In this document: piece after piece, positions 6,868 to 15,620 of the stretch | How the letters are laid out: every line of letters begins with the position of its first letter | How positions within the stretch are numbered: the first letter of the stretch is position 1 | Source: Isotricha intestinalis | Taxonomy: Eukaryota; Ciliophora; Litostomatea; Vestibuliferida; Isotrichidae | Length of the DNA: 15,637 nucleotides | Reading direction: 5' to 3' | Assembly (NCBI GenBank): GCA_023807065.1 | Contig: JAJJLU010000871.1 | Span: forward strand, 1-15,637 | The notes under the pieces: model-generated | The model's input: the letters and a program-made list of their open reading frames with translations, nothing else | Database searches by the model: none | Told to the model about the DNA's origin: nothing | Position numbers and translations under genes: made by a program

Positions 6868-9093
6868 TTAATTTTGATTATATACATTTATAACTTTAAC
6901 AGGTGCATTAGATTGATTATTTGTATTAATTGAATAATAATTATTAATAATAGGTTGTTGTTGCATGTTTTGATTATTAATAATTATCTTATTTGTATGA
7001 TTATCATTATTATTATTAATATTTATTACATTAATGGGATGAATATTTCTTTTTAAAAAAGCATTTTGATTAGGAATAATAGCAGAATTTAAATTGATAT
7101 TATTTTTAATTTTGTTATTTTCTTTTACTTTATATGGTCCCATCATCATTCTAACATCAGGATCATTTAAAATTTTGTTATCTCTTGAATTATAATTTTC
7201 TTTTTTGTGGTTGTTACTGTTTTTTAAATTTTTTCCATCATTATTATTATTTAATTTTTTTGATGAAATAGGATTTGAAGAAACTGGTCTTTTTTTAATT
7301 TTATTATTATTATTATTAATAGGATAATTATTATTTATTATTTTCTTTTCAACATTTATATTATATTTTTTTTGAATTTGAGGCTTTGAAGATAAAGGCC
7401 TTTGTATTTTTGCATTTTGTATTTTTTTTCCTTTTTCTTTATTTAAATTTATTGGTTTTATAATTTTTCTATTATTTATATTTGAACTTAAAGGACGATT
7501 TTGTTTTGGTATATTTTTTTTTTCTGTATATGTAATTCTTCTTTCATTTTGTTCTAATATTCTTTTTCTATTTACATTTTCATCTGTTGTATGTCTTTCA
7601 TATTTATTTAAATTGTTATAATTATTATTATGAATATTTATATTTATTGGTTTTCTATTCATATTATTATTATTATCTATATTATATCGATTATTATTAT
7701 TTAATAAAGGAGTTCTCGCTCTTTTTTCGATATTTAATTTATTTGATTTATTTTCTTCTATTTTTCTTATATCTTTATGACTTCCTGTATCTTTTTTTAA
7801 TTGTTTATTATTATTATTTTGATTTGTATAATTATGATTATTATTAATATTTCTTATATTTCTTTCATTTTTATCTTTTGGTTCTTCTATCATATAATTT
7901 TTTCTAATATTTTTCCCAGTCTGAGGTCTTTTTTTCTTATCAACTCTCATAAAATTATTATCATTATTTTTATTTTTAATATTATTCTTTTTATTTTGAT
8001 TATTTACTTCATTATAATTATGACCATGTTTACTATTAAAATTTGCTTTATTTCCATTATTGTTTTCTCCTTGAAAACTACCTCCTTTTTCTCCATCTTT
8101 AACATAATTAATAATATTATTATTATCTTCATTTTCATCTCCATTAGAATAATTTTTCATCTTAGGTAATTTTTTAGAAATTTCTCTAATATTATTAATC
8201 TTAATAGAATTAAGTAAAACATTATTATAATTATTATCATCTTTCTCCAAATTATTATCTCCAAAAATTTCTTTAATTTTTTGTTTAATTAACTTACAAT
8301 TTAAAAATTGTTGACAAGAAGGTCTTTTATTAGGATCAACTCTTAAAAGCATTTTGATCATTTCCCATAAATCATCAGAATAAATAATATTAATTCTTTC
8401 AGCTTCTCCTTTACAAACTTTATTAAATAATTCATCCATATTTCTTCCTCTAAAAGGAGGTTTAAAATTACATAATTCATAAATAACACAACCAATACTC
8501 CATAAATCACTTTTATAAGAATAAGGTTTATCTTTCCAAACTTCAGGAGAAGCATAATACGGAGTTCCTGTTTGAGTGTATAACATTTTATTTTTAACAA
8601 CTTTACTTACATTTAAATCTCCTAATTTACATATATTATTATTAAATAAAAATATATTTGCACTTTTTAAATCTCTATGCATTATTTTTTCATCATGTAA
8701 TGCTTTTAATCCTTCTACCATTTGGATTGCATATGACCAAATTAATTTTTCTTCAAAAAAACGATTTTCATTTTTATATTGTTCTATTTTATGTTGTAAA
8801 TCACCTTCATTTGCATATTCCATTATTATATTTATTGAATGTGTTTTTTCATCATAAAATGCTTCTTTGTATCCAATTATATTTGGATGACGAATTGATG
8901 CTAGAATACGCACTTCATTTAAAGAATTTTCTTGCTCTTTTTTCTTCAGTTTATCCATTATTACACTCTTTAATGCATAAATTAAATTGTCTTCTTTTCT
9001 CTTTACTAAATATACTGAACCAAATGCTCCTTTTCCTAATTGCTTTATGATTTGGAAATCTGATATTTGAGATGTTGAAATTGGGTTTGACAT
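6868..9093 (-). CDS. NEK-family serine/threonine protein kinase with Asn/Lys-rich tail
   Basis: A 741-residue protein. The kinase domain covers residues 13-264. Visible motifs: glycine loop GKGAFGSV (20-27), ATP-anchoring Lys42, alpha-C Glu60, HRDLKSANI (139-147) with catalytic Asp141, metal-binding Asp159 in an unusual DLN in place of DFG, the activation segment TGTPYYASPEVW, and the Arg257 of the C-lobe. The overall sequence resembles NIMA-related (NEK) kinases, which act on cilia/flagella, basal bodies and mitosis; the substrate here is unknown. Residues about 290-741 are a low-complexity Asn/Lys-rich tail with basic patches and four RPxS/T motifs (389, 533, 565, 602). A short tail motif DPDVRMMMGPY (644-654) stands out as non-repetitive. 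The start (ATG at 9091-9093) is only 124 bp from the divergent channel gene, suggesting a shared promoter region. No intron is needed. Confidence 0.92.
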   Translation of the reverse strand: MSNPISTSQISDFQIIKQLGKGAFGSVYLVKRKEDNLIYALKSVIMDKLKKKEQENSLNEVRILASIRHPNIIGYKEAFYDEKTHSINIIMEYANEGDLQHKIEQYKNENRFFEEKLIWSYAIQMVEGLKALHDEKIMHRDLKSANIFLFNNNICKLGDLNVSKVVKNKMLYTQTGTPYYASPEVWKDKPYSYKSDLWSIGCVIYELCNFKPPFRGRNMDELFNKVCKGEAERINIIYSDDLWEMIKMLLRVDPNKRPSCQQFLNCKLIKQKIKEIFGDNNLEKDDNNYNNVLLNSIKINNIREISKKLPKMKNYSNGDENEDNNNIINYVKDGEKGGSFQGENNNGNKANFNSKHGHNYNEVNNQNKKNNIKNKNNDNNFMRVDKKKRPQTGKNIRKNYMIEEPKDKNERNIRNINNNHNYTNQNNNNKQLKKDTGSHKDIRKIEENKSNKLNIEKRARTPLLNNNNRYNIDNNNNMNRKPININIHNNNYNNLNKYERHTTDENVNRKRILEQNERRITYTEKKNIPKQNRPLSSNINNRKIIKPINLNKEKGKKIQNAKIQRPLSSKPQIQKKYNINVEKKIINNNYPINNNNNKIKKRPVSSNPISSKKLNNNNDGKNLKNSNNHKKENYNSRDNKILNDPDVRMMMGPYKVKENNKIKNNINLNSAIIPNQNAFLKRNIHPINVININNNNDNHTNKIIINNQNMQQQPIINNYYSINTNNQSNAPVKVINVYNQN

Positions 9094-9217
9094 ATTTTTT
9101 TATTTTTTTTTTAAGTTTTTTTATTTGGAGTTTTTTTATTTTTTTCTGAAGATGTGTTTTAATTATAAAATATAAAATAATAAAAAATTAAAAATTAGAT
9201 AGTATTATTATTATTTA
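9094..9217. promoter_or_regulatory. short divergent promoter region
   Basis: Only 124 bp separate the kinase start (minus strand) and the channel start (plus strand). The half near the kinase is T-rich and the half near the channel is A-rich, so each gene has an A-rich leader on its own coding strand. Both promoters and both 5' untranslated regions must fit here, which implies very compact promoters. The assignment is by position; no known element is recognised. Confidence 0.55.
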
Positions 9218-12200
9218 ATGAGTCAAAGTTCTTCTAATATAAGTGCAGTTGATATAATGACAGTAGAAAATCCTTTAAAAAAAATAGAAGAAGAAAATAA
9301 AAATGAAGGTTCTCGAGTACAACCAATAACTACAATAATATCAGTAGAAAGTCAAGAACAAGATGATAATCTTTTAGAAATAAATGAAAATGAAGTTGAA
9401 AAAACATTTGAAAATATTTCAGGAGAAAAAAATAATAATTTAAGATTAAATCATTTTTCAAATAATTCAATTTTAACTTTAAATCCTTTACAAAAAAAAG
9501 GAACATTATATATTAATAGTGAATATCATGAATCAGAAATTCAAAATGATTCAATGAAAATTATTGATATTAATAATATGAAAGATAGTATTTTAAAGCC
9601 AAAAAAACCAGAATTTTTTGAAGTTGAAAATAGGAAAATTTTAAGAGAAAAATTAGAATTAGCAAAAGAAAAAATATTAAATCAACAAGAAAAATATTTA
9701 AATAATATTAAAAAAGCTATTAATGAAAATGATATGAATACAATAAGAAAATTAATGTTGGATAAAGAAAAACAAACTTTTTATAAAAGACAATTAGAAT
9801 CTTCAAATTTTTTAGAAACAATGTTAACTGAAAATAGAATGGAAATGTTAACTGAAGTTTTAAAAGATAATTTTTATCATTTTGATGAAATTTTTGTTTT
9901 TGATTATTTCATTAAAATGTTAAAACAAAGAGGAAAAACTTTAAATGAAATTCAAGTTCTTTCTCAATTTATTAATAATTTTGTGAAAAATTTTTCTATG
10001 TATAATTCTAAAGAATTATTAAAATTTCTTTGGGAAACAAGAAATAAAGAAAAAAAAAATGATCAAATGAAAAAGAAAAATCCTTCTTTTAAACATTCGA
10101 CTTTTTTAAGTGATATAATGCCTTATCAAGATTTAGGAATAAAAAATCATTTAGAAAATTTTTTTTTATCATCTTTAAAAAATACAATATTTAAAGATAT
10201 AAATATAGATTTTACAATAAGTGATATTTTAGAAAAATTATTTCAAGTAAATTCTTTAGAAATAATACAAGAAATAATTTCTTCTTGGAAATATTTAGAT
10301 AATGATACAACATTATTACAAACTTTATTTAGAAATAAAGCATATGATGAAATATCAATATTATTATATAGATATCCTAATCATGAACATTGGAGAATAA
10401 CTCCACAAAATTTTAAAGAAGTAATATTAAATGAAGGTTTAGATTTAATAATATTATGTTTAAATGAAAAAGGATGTAAAGTAGTTTTAGAAGATTTAAA
10501 TATTCAAAAAACAATAGTAAATAATTATTTATTAGCAGGTGAAAAAATGTATTATGGAGCAGAAATGTTAAGTAATATAAAGAAAACATCATTAGATTTA
10601 TCATTAGCATTTAATTTATTATCTAATATAAATTCATCAATAAAAAACAAAAATATAGTAAATTGTCATTCTCCAGTATTAACATGTTTATTATTATGTG
10701 AAATATTATATAACATAAGTGAAATAAGTGTTCATTTTAAAATAAAGTGTGAAAAAACAAGAAAAGAATTAATGGAATTATGCAGAAATATTCATGAAGC
10801 AAATCCAAGTGAAAAATATATCGAATTTTTACTTGGTCAAAAAGATTCAAGAGGAAGATCTGCATACTTAATTGCTGCTGAAACTGAAGCTTTTACTATT
10901 TTAGAAAGTCCTGAAGTTGGAACAATTGTCAATAAAATGTGGGTTGGAAGATTAAGACATGATGGAATTTTTTCATTTAGTTCTTTAAAAAAATTTATTG
11001 AATCTCCTAATAATAAAGGAGGAAATGCTTTTTTAGCTTTTGATAAAATCGATTATAATAAAACTTATTTTCATCAATTAAGTCTATGGGAAGAATCTTG
11101 CTCTTTAAGATATTATCCTGAAAGTATTTCTACTATATTATTAATTGTTCTTTATAATTTATTCATTTTTTTCCTTGTTATTGATGATGATGTTATGACT
11201 GATTTTAAAGATTTAAATATTAAAAAACAAAAAATGCTTATTTGCTATATTATTTGGGTTTGTTGTATTTTTTTAAATATTCCTCTTCAAATTTTTTATT
11301 GTTCTCTTTCTGGGAAAAGAAAATATAAAATTGATTTTTGGAATTATACTGAAATTGGTTTATTTATAAGTGCTTTTTTAATATTAATTAATACTGAAAA
11401 ATTATTTCCTAAATATGATGAAATAGGAAATTTAATTCATTCAGATAGAAAAAGTGATTTAGCTTTTGTAACAAGAGCTTCAATTTTAAGTGTAAATGAT
11501 ATTTTTGTTTGGTTAAGAATAACAGGAATATTATTAACATATAAAGAATTAGGTCCATTAATAAGAATAATATATTTATTATCTATTGTAGCAGCTAAAT
11601 ATTTATTAATATATTTAATTATTATGATTTGTGCTGCTACTATTTATACTACTATTTTTTATAAAGCTTCTAAACAATATAGATTATATTCAGTTACTTT
11701 TACTACTTTATTTCAAGGTTATTTAAATAATTCTAAAGTCTTTGATTTTGATTATTATAATATGTTTGGGGCTATATTATGTATTACTTTCGTTACTTGT
11801 GGAGGATTAATTTTAGTAAATATGTTAATTGCTTTATTATCTAATGAATATACTCAATTAAGTAAAGTAGTTGATGCTGCTCATAGAAGTGTTTTAATCA
11901 CTTATTTCAAAAGATATAAATGGGATAAAAATTATGGTTATTTAATTTTTTTAACTACTCCTTTAAATATTTTAAATTTTTTCATTATTCCTATTAATAT
12001 TTTATTCAGGGAAAATAAGAAAAATAATATTATTCAAAATAATGAAATAGAAGATTTTGATTCAAATGAAGCATTAGAACATAGAGATTTAGTAAAAATA
12101 GAAAATTCTAGTCAACAAAAATTTAATAAAATAATAAGTAGAGTATATTATAGTATATTTTATTTTCCATTTATTTTTTTAATAGAAGCAATTCCTACTT

Positions 12201-13249
12201 TATTTTTAATTCCAATATGTTATTTTATAGGAATATTTACAATAATAAGTGAATATTATTCTCAAGTTGATAATGCGACATGGAAAAAATATTTAATGAC
12301 AATATTATTATGGATTTTCTGTGGAATACCTTTTTTAATATATATTTATTGTAGAGATTTATTAGAATTATTTAAAACAATGTTTCTTACAATTGATATA
12401 TCCAATTATTCAAATGAAAAAAACAGAATAAAAGACTTTATAAATAAAAATGATATAAGAAATTTTTTACAATTTATTCATAAAAGAGAAAAAACTGAAC
12501 AAAAAGATTTACATACTTTATTTATGGATTTTTTAGAATTTGAAAAAGAAAAAAAAGCAGAAACAGATAAAGAGTTTAAAAATCAAGCAATATATTATCA
12601 TAAATTAAGAAATGCTGGAAAGACAGTATTAAAAAGAGAAATAATAAATTTAGGTTCATTATATCATTCAAATAAAGATACTTCAAATAAAGAAAAAGAA
12701 TTCGGAGGAAGATTTACAAAGAGAAATTTAATAATAATAGAAATATTAGAAAATTTTTTAATTGATGATGGAAGTGATAATTTTATAGTAGATATAGATA
12801 AAATGAAAATATTATTACCGAAAACAATGAATATAAATAATTCATATATAAAAAGATTAGTTCATACAGATATAGCAAGTTTAAATAAAGCAGTTAATAA
12901 AAGGAAAAATAAAGGAAATGCTTTTTTACAACATAAATTATTAAATAAAATTGTTGGTTCTGTTATAAGATTAGATAAAGTTATTGATGCTGAAGGTTAT
13001 AATGATCCTCTTCAAAGTGAAGAAGCTAAAAAATTAAATAAATTTGAAATTGAAGATAATGAAGATGATTTTTATACTACTTTAGAAGATTTAATTAGAA
13101 ATATTAGTAATGAAGTTGCTGATAATATTCATGAAACTGAATTAAAAATTTCCGAAGAAGAAAATCAAAATAAAATAAAAAAAATTAAAAATAGACAAAG
13201 TGTTGTGAAGAAAAAATTCAGTAATATTCATGATAGTAAAAAAAATTAA
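9218..13249 (+). CDS. TRP-like cation channel subunit with extra C-terminal hydrophobic segments
   Basis: A 1343-residue predicted channel. The N-terminal ~620 residues are soluble: a disordered start, a charged helical stretch (about 140-175), then helical repeats resembling degenerate ankyrin-type repeats, ending with a conserved linker (KDSRGRSAYLIAAE, then SPEVGTIVNKMWVGRLRHDG). Six membrane segments follow: S1 637-655, S2 673-697, S3 about 710-727, S4 759-775 (only one Arg, so not a classical voltage sensor), S5 787-814, pore loop about 825-837 (TFTTLFQGYLN), and S6 850-877 ending in the TRP/polycystin-type signature LVNMLIALLSNEY. After S6 there are further hydrophobic stretches at 907-930, 979-1012 and 1026-1045, then a charged tail of ~300 residues. 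This layout is familiar from large ciliate TRP-like proteins. It probably passes cations, perhaps calcium; gating and ion selectivity cannot be read. ATG at 9218, TAA stop, no intron. Confidence 0.88.
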   Translation: MSQSSSNISAVDIMTVENPLKKIEEENKNEGSRVQPITTIISVESQEQDDNLLEINENEVEKTFENISGEKNNNLRLNHFSNNSILTLNPLQKKGTLYINSEYHESEIQNDSMKIIDINNMKDSILKPKKPEFFEVENRKILREKLELAKEKILNQQEKYLNNIKKAINENDMNTIRKLMLDKEKQTFYKRQLESSNFLETMLTENRMEMLTEVLKDNFYHFDEIFVFDYFIKMLKQRGKTLNEIQVLSQFINNFVKNFSMYNSKELLKFLWETRNKEKKNDQMKKKNPSFKHSTFLSDIMPYQDLGIKNHLENFFLSSLKNTIFKDINIDFTISDILEKLFQVNSLEIIQEIISSWKYLDNDTTLLQTLFRNKAYDEISILLYRYPNHEHWRITPQNFKEVILNEGLDLIILCLNEKGCKVVLEDLNIQKTIVNNYLLAGEKMYYGAEMLSNIKKTSLDLSLAFNLLSNINSSIKNKNIVNCHSPVLTCLLLCEILYNISEISVHFKIKCEKTRKELMELCRNIHEANPSEKYIEFLLGQKDSRGRSAYLIAAETEAFTILESPEVGTIVNKMWVGRLRHDGIFSFSSLKKFIESPNNKGGNAFLAFDKIDYNKTYFHQLSLWEESCSLRYYPESISTILLIVLYNLFIFFLVIDDDVMTDFKDLNIKKQKMLICYIIWVCCIFLNIPLQIFYCSLSGKRKYKIDFWNYTEIGLFISAFLILINTEKLFPKYDEIGNLIHSDRKSDLAFVTRASILSVNDIFVWLRITGILLTYKELGPLIRIIYLLSIVAAKYLLIYLIIMICAATIYTTIFYKASKQYRLYSVTFTTLFQGYLNNSKVFDFDYYNMFGAILCITFVTCGGLILVNMLIALLSNEYTQLSKVVDAAHRSVLITYFKRYKWDKNYGYLIFLTTPLNILNFFIIPINILFRENKKNNIIQNNEIEDFDSNEALEHRDLVKIENSSQQKFNKIISRVYYSIFYFPFIFLIEAIPTLFLIPICYFIGIFTIISEYYSQVDNATWKKYLMTILLWIFCGIPFLIYIYCRDLLELFKTMFLTIDISNYSNEKNRIKDFINKNDIRNFLQFIHKREKTEQKDLHTLFMDFLEFEKEKKAETDKEFKNQAIYYHKLRNAGKTVLKREIINLGSLYHSNKDTSNKEKEFGGRFTKRNLIIIEILENFLIDDGSDNFIVDIDKMKILLPKTMNINNSYIKRLVHTDIASLNKAVNKRKNKGNAFLQHKLLNKIVGSVIRLDKVIDAEGYNDPLQSEEAKKLNKFEIEDNEDDFYTTLEDLIRNISNEVADNIHETELKISEEENQNKIKKIKNRQSVVKKKFSNIHDSKKN

Positions 13250-13397
13250 AAAGGAATATTTTTAATTTCTTTTTTTCCTTTATTTTTGGTATATGATGTA
13301 TTAATTAAATTATTAGTTTTATATGATATATTATTAATTTTTTATTTTTTTTTAATTCATTATTTTAAATTCAATTATCTTGATTTTAATATTAAAA
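13250..13397. other. intergenic region upstream of the Asn/Tyr-rich gene
   Basis: This 148-bp region separates the two tandem plus-strand genes and is T-rich. It contains an imperfect direct repeat of about 17 bases, ATATGATGTATTAATTA near 13291 and ATATGATATATTATTAAT at 13321, spaced 30 bp. It must hold the channel's 3' end and the next gene's promoter. No motif can be named. Confidence 0.5.
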
Positions 13398-15140
13398 ATG
13401 AGTGAACATAAAGTAAAAGAATGGGATAAATATAGTTCGGATAATGATGAAAAAATAGAAGAAGAAATAAATAAGAAATCAAAAAATAAAAGAAAAAAAA
13501 AACAAAAGCCAAAAATTGAGGAAGAAATAGAAAAAGAAGAATATACTCAACAAGAAATATTTTTAATTAATAAATTTGTTCCTATGGCTAAAAATTCTTT
13601 AGATGAAGATGAAGTTTATGATTTAATCAAAAAAAAAAATTATAATCAAAAAGAAATTGAAGAAGAAATTAAAAAGAAATTAAAATTAATTGAAGAAAAA
13701 GGAGAAGAATATGGTTGGACTGAAGTTAAAAAAAAAGTTAAAAAAAGTAAAGAAGAAAAAAAAGAAGATAAACCTAAAAAAACTTTTAATAATAATAATA
13801 AAAATATTAAAGAAGGAAAAGTTGATAAAAAAAATGAGAAATTTGCTAATAAAAAAAATAATATTAAAAAAAAAGAAAATATAACTGAAAAAGAAGTAAA
13901 AGAAGTAAAAGAAGAAAATAAAGAAAATAAAAAACAATACCAAGAATATAATGAAGAATATGATGAAGAATATAATGATTCTCATTATTATAATAATGTT
14001 GAACAATATAATAATTATAAAAGTAACTATAAGAATAGTTCTAATAATACATATTATAGAAAATATAATAATAATAATAATTATTCAGATAATAAAAATA
14101 ATAATTTTTATAAAAATTATTCAAATTATTCAAATAATAATTATAATTCAGGACACAAAAAATATAATAATAATTACAGTAATAATAATTATAATAACAA
14201 TTACAATAATAATTATAATTACAATTACAATAATAATTATAATACTAATTATAATAATAATTATAATAGCAATTACAATAATAATAATTATTATAATACT
14301 AATTACAATAATAATTATTACAATAACAATAATTATAATAATCAATATCATTCAAATGATAAATACAATAAAAGTAATTATTATAATTCTTCAAATTATA
14401 ATAATCAATATTCTAAAAATTATAAAAAACATTATTATAAAGCAGTAGAATTAGAAGAAATAGAAAATAATGAAATTCCAAAAGAAAATAAAGAAGAAAT
14501 TTTAGAAAATAATATAGAAGAAAATAAAGAAGAAAGAGAAGAAATTATAGAAAATAAAAATGATAAAGAATTAATAAATATAGAAGAAAAAAAGAATGAA
14601 AATATAGAAGACAAAAATAATGAAAATATAAAAGTCAAAAATATAGAAGGAAATTATACTTTTGATGATAATTTAAATATACCTTCATCATTTAATATAA
14701 TGGAAATTGCAAAAGGAGGGGAATTTAACATAGAACCAACAAAAAGAGAAAATAAAACAAATGATTTAGAAAATAAAACAGAAATTCCAAATATTTCTCA
14801 AAATAATATGAATAATATTAATAATAATATATATATCAATAAAAATTTTGAATATCCTTTTCAAATGATGAATCCATTTATGTATAATTATATGAATCCT
14901 TATATTTCTCAATTTCAAATTAATAATAGAAATTTTCCTTATATGAATTATATGATGTATCCTAATTTTAATAATAATATGTATAGAAGAAATAATAATG
15001 TTTTTCCTGGAATGATGCCTATGGTTGGTAATTTTCCTATTCAAAATTTTAAAATGGGAGATTTAAATAAAAGCGGAAAAGAAGATAATATCAATAATAA
15101 GAATGATAATAATATTAATGATGATAAAGATAAGAAATAA
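13398..15140 (+). CDS. Asn/Tyr-rich prion-like protein with possible UBA/CUE-like N-terminal domain
   Basis: A 580-residue protein starting at the ATG at 13398 (AAAAATGAG); a longer frame from a TTG at 13380 is open but not a likely eukaryotic start. Residues 20-50 are a Lys/Glu block. Residues about 51-110 (EIFLINKF ... EVYDLIKKKNYNQKEIEEEI ... YGWTEVKKK) have the spacing of a small three-helix UBA/CUE-like domain followed by the Trp-Val-Lys-Lys end seen in several eukaryotic RNA- or ubiquitin-linked proteins; this match is weak. Residues 111-180 are Lys-rich, 181-345 are Asn/Tyr repeats built on NYNNN, 350-430 are Glu/Lys/Asn, and about 485-555 are Met/Asn/Pro/Tyr-rich. The composition fits a prion-like protein able to form condensates, perhaps in RNA metabolism, but this is inference. 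No catalytic domain is visible. It is the last gene before the telomere-like end. Confidence 0.75.
   Translation: MSEHKVKEWDKYSSDNDEKIEEEINKKSKNKRKKKQKPKIEEEIEKEEYTQQEIFLINKFVPMAKNSLDEDEVYDLIKKKNYNQKEIEEEIKKKLKLIEEKGEEYGWTEVKKKVKKSKEEKKEDKPKKTFNNNNKNIKEGKVDKKNEKFANKKNNIKKKENITEKEVKEVKEENKENKKQYQEYNEEYDEEYNDSHYYNNVEQYNNYKSNYKNSSNNTYYRKYNNNNNYSDNKNNNFYKNYSNYSNNNYNSGHKKYNNNYSNNNYNNNYNNNYNYNYNNNYNTNYNNNYNSNYNNNNYYNTNYNNNYYNNNNYNNQYHSNDKYNKSNYYNSSNYNNQYSKNYKKHYYKAVELEEIENNEIPKENKEEILENNIEENKEEREEIIENKNDKELINIEEKKNENIEDKNNENIKVKNIEGNYTFDDNLNIPSSFNIMEIAKGGEFNIEPTKRENKTNDLENKTEIPNISQNNMNNINNNIYINKNFEYPFQMMNPFMYNYMNPYISQFQINNRNFPYMNYMMYPNFNNNMYRRNNNVFPGMMPMVGNFPIQNFKMGDLNKSGKEDNINNKNDNNINDDKDKK
14160..14345 (+). 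repeat. AATTAYAATAAT coding minisatellite (NYNNN repeats)
   Basis: An imperfect tandem array of AAT/TAT/TAC triplets encodes NYNNNYNNNYNYNYNNN and related units, residues about 256-316 of the Asn/Tyr-rich protein. A 24-bp unit (NYNNNYNT or NYNNNYNS) is visible around 14217-14290. Tyr is encoded by both TAT and TAC and Asn by both AAT and AAC here, which slightly breaks the DNA repeat while keeping the protein pattern. Confidence 0.75.
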
Positions 15141-15620
15141 TTTTTTAATGCTTCTTTTTTAAATAAGAAAAAAATATAAGATTATTTAAGGAAAAATCTA
15201 TGGTGATAGAATCAATAAAATAATATTTTCTTTATTTTTTTTTCTAAAAATTATAAAAATAAAAAATTATAAAAGATTAAATGATTGAATAAATAATTTC
15301 ACTTTATAATTTTAAAATATTTATGAAATAAAAATCAATTAATGATAAATGAAAAAATCATTTAGAAAAATCTAAGTTAGTTATTGAAAGAAAAATAAAA
15401 TTTTTTTAATTTAATTTAATTTATTTTTTTAATAAAATAATCATTATTACTTTTTATCTTTTATTTATTTAAATTTTTTTTAAAATTAATGTGTTTTATA
15501 AAAAATTTTAATTAAATTTATAATTTTTTTTATTTTATTGCTTTTTATTTGTATGAAACTATTAATTCTTTTTTAATTATTTTTAAATAAATTTTTAAAT
15601 TAATTAAATAAACTATTTGA
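15141..15620. other. subtelomeric AT-rich non-coding DNA
   Basis: 480 bp between the last stop codon and the terminal repeat. All frames are short. The sequence shows simple T-rich runs and short TTTAA repeats near 15408-15425, with no satellite array, RNA gene or mobile element. If the end is a telomere, this is a very short gene-to-telomere spacer. Confidence 0.6.

Noticed and set aside
7587..9050. Several plus-strand frames rich in Tyr, Phe, Leu and Ile opposite the kinase gene
   Set aside because: They are antisense readings of Asn/Lys-rich coding DNA; their apparent hydrophobicity follows from the T-rich complement.
14160..14345. CRISPR-like array
   Set aside because: The repeats are short, imperfect, without unique spacers and lie in frame within a coding region; they are a coding minisatellite.
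13686..14638. Overlapping Ile-, Phe- or Lys-rich frames in and opposite the Asn/Tyr-rich gene
   Set aside because: They are shadow frames of the repeat-coding sequence with no domain and extreme composition.
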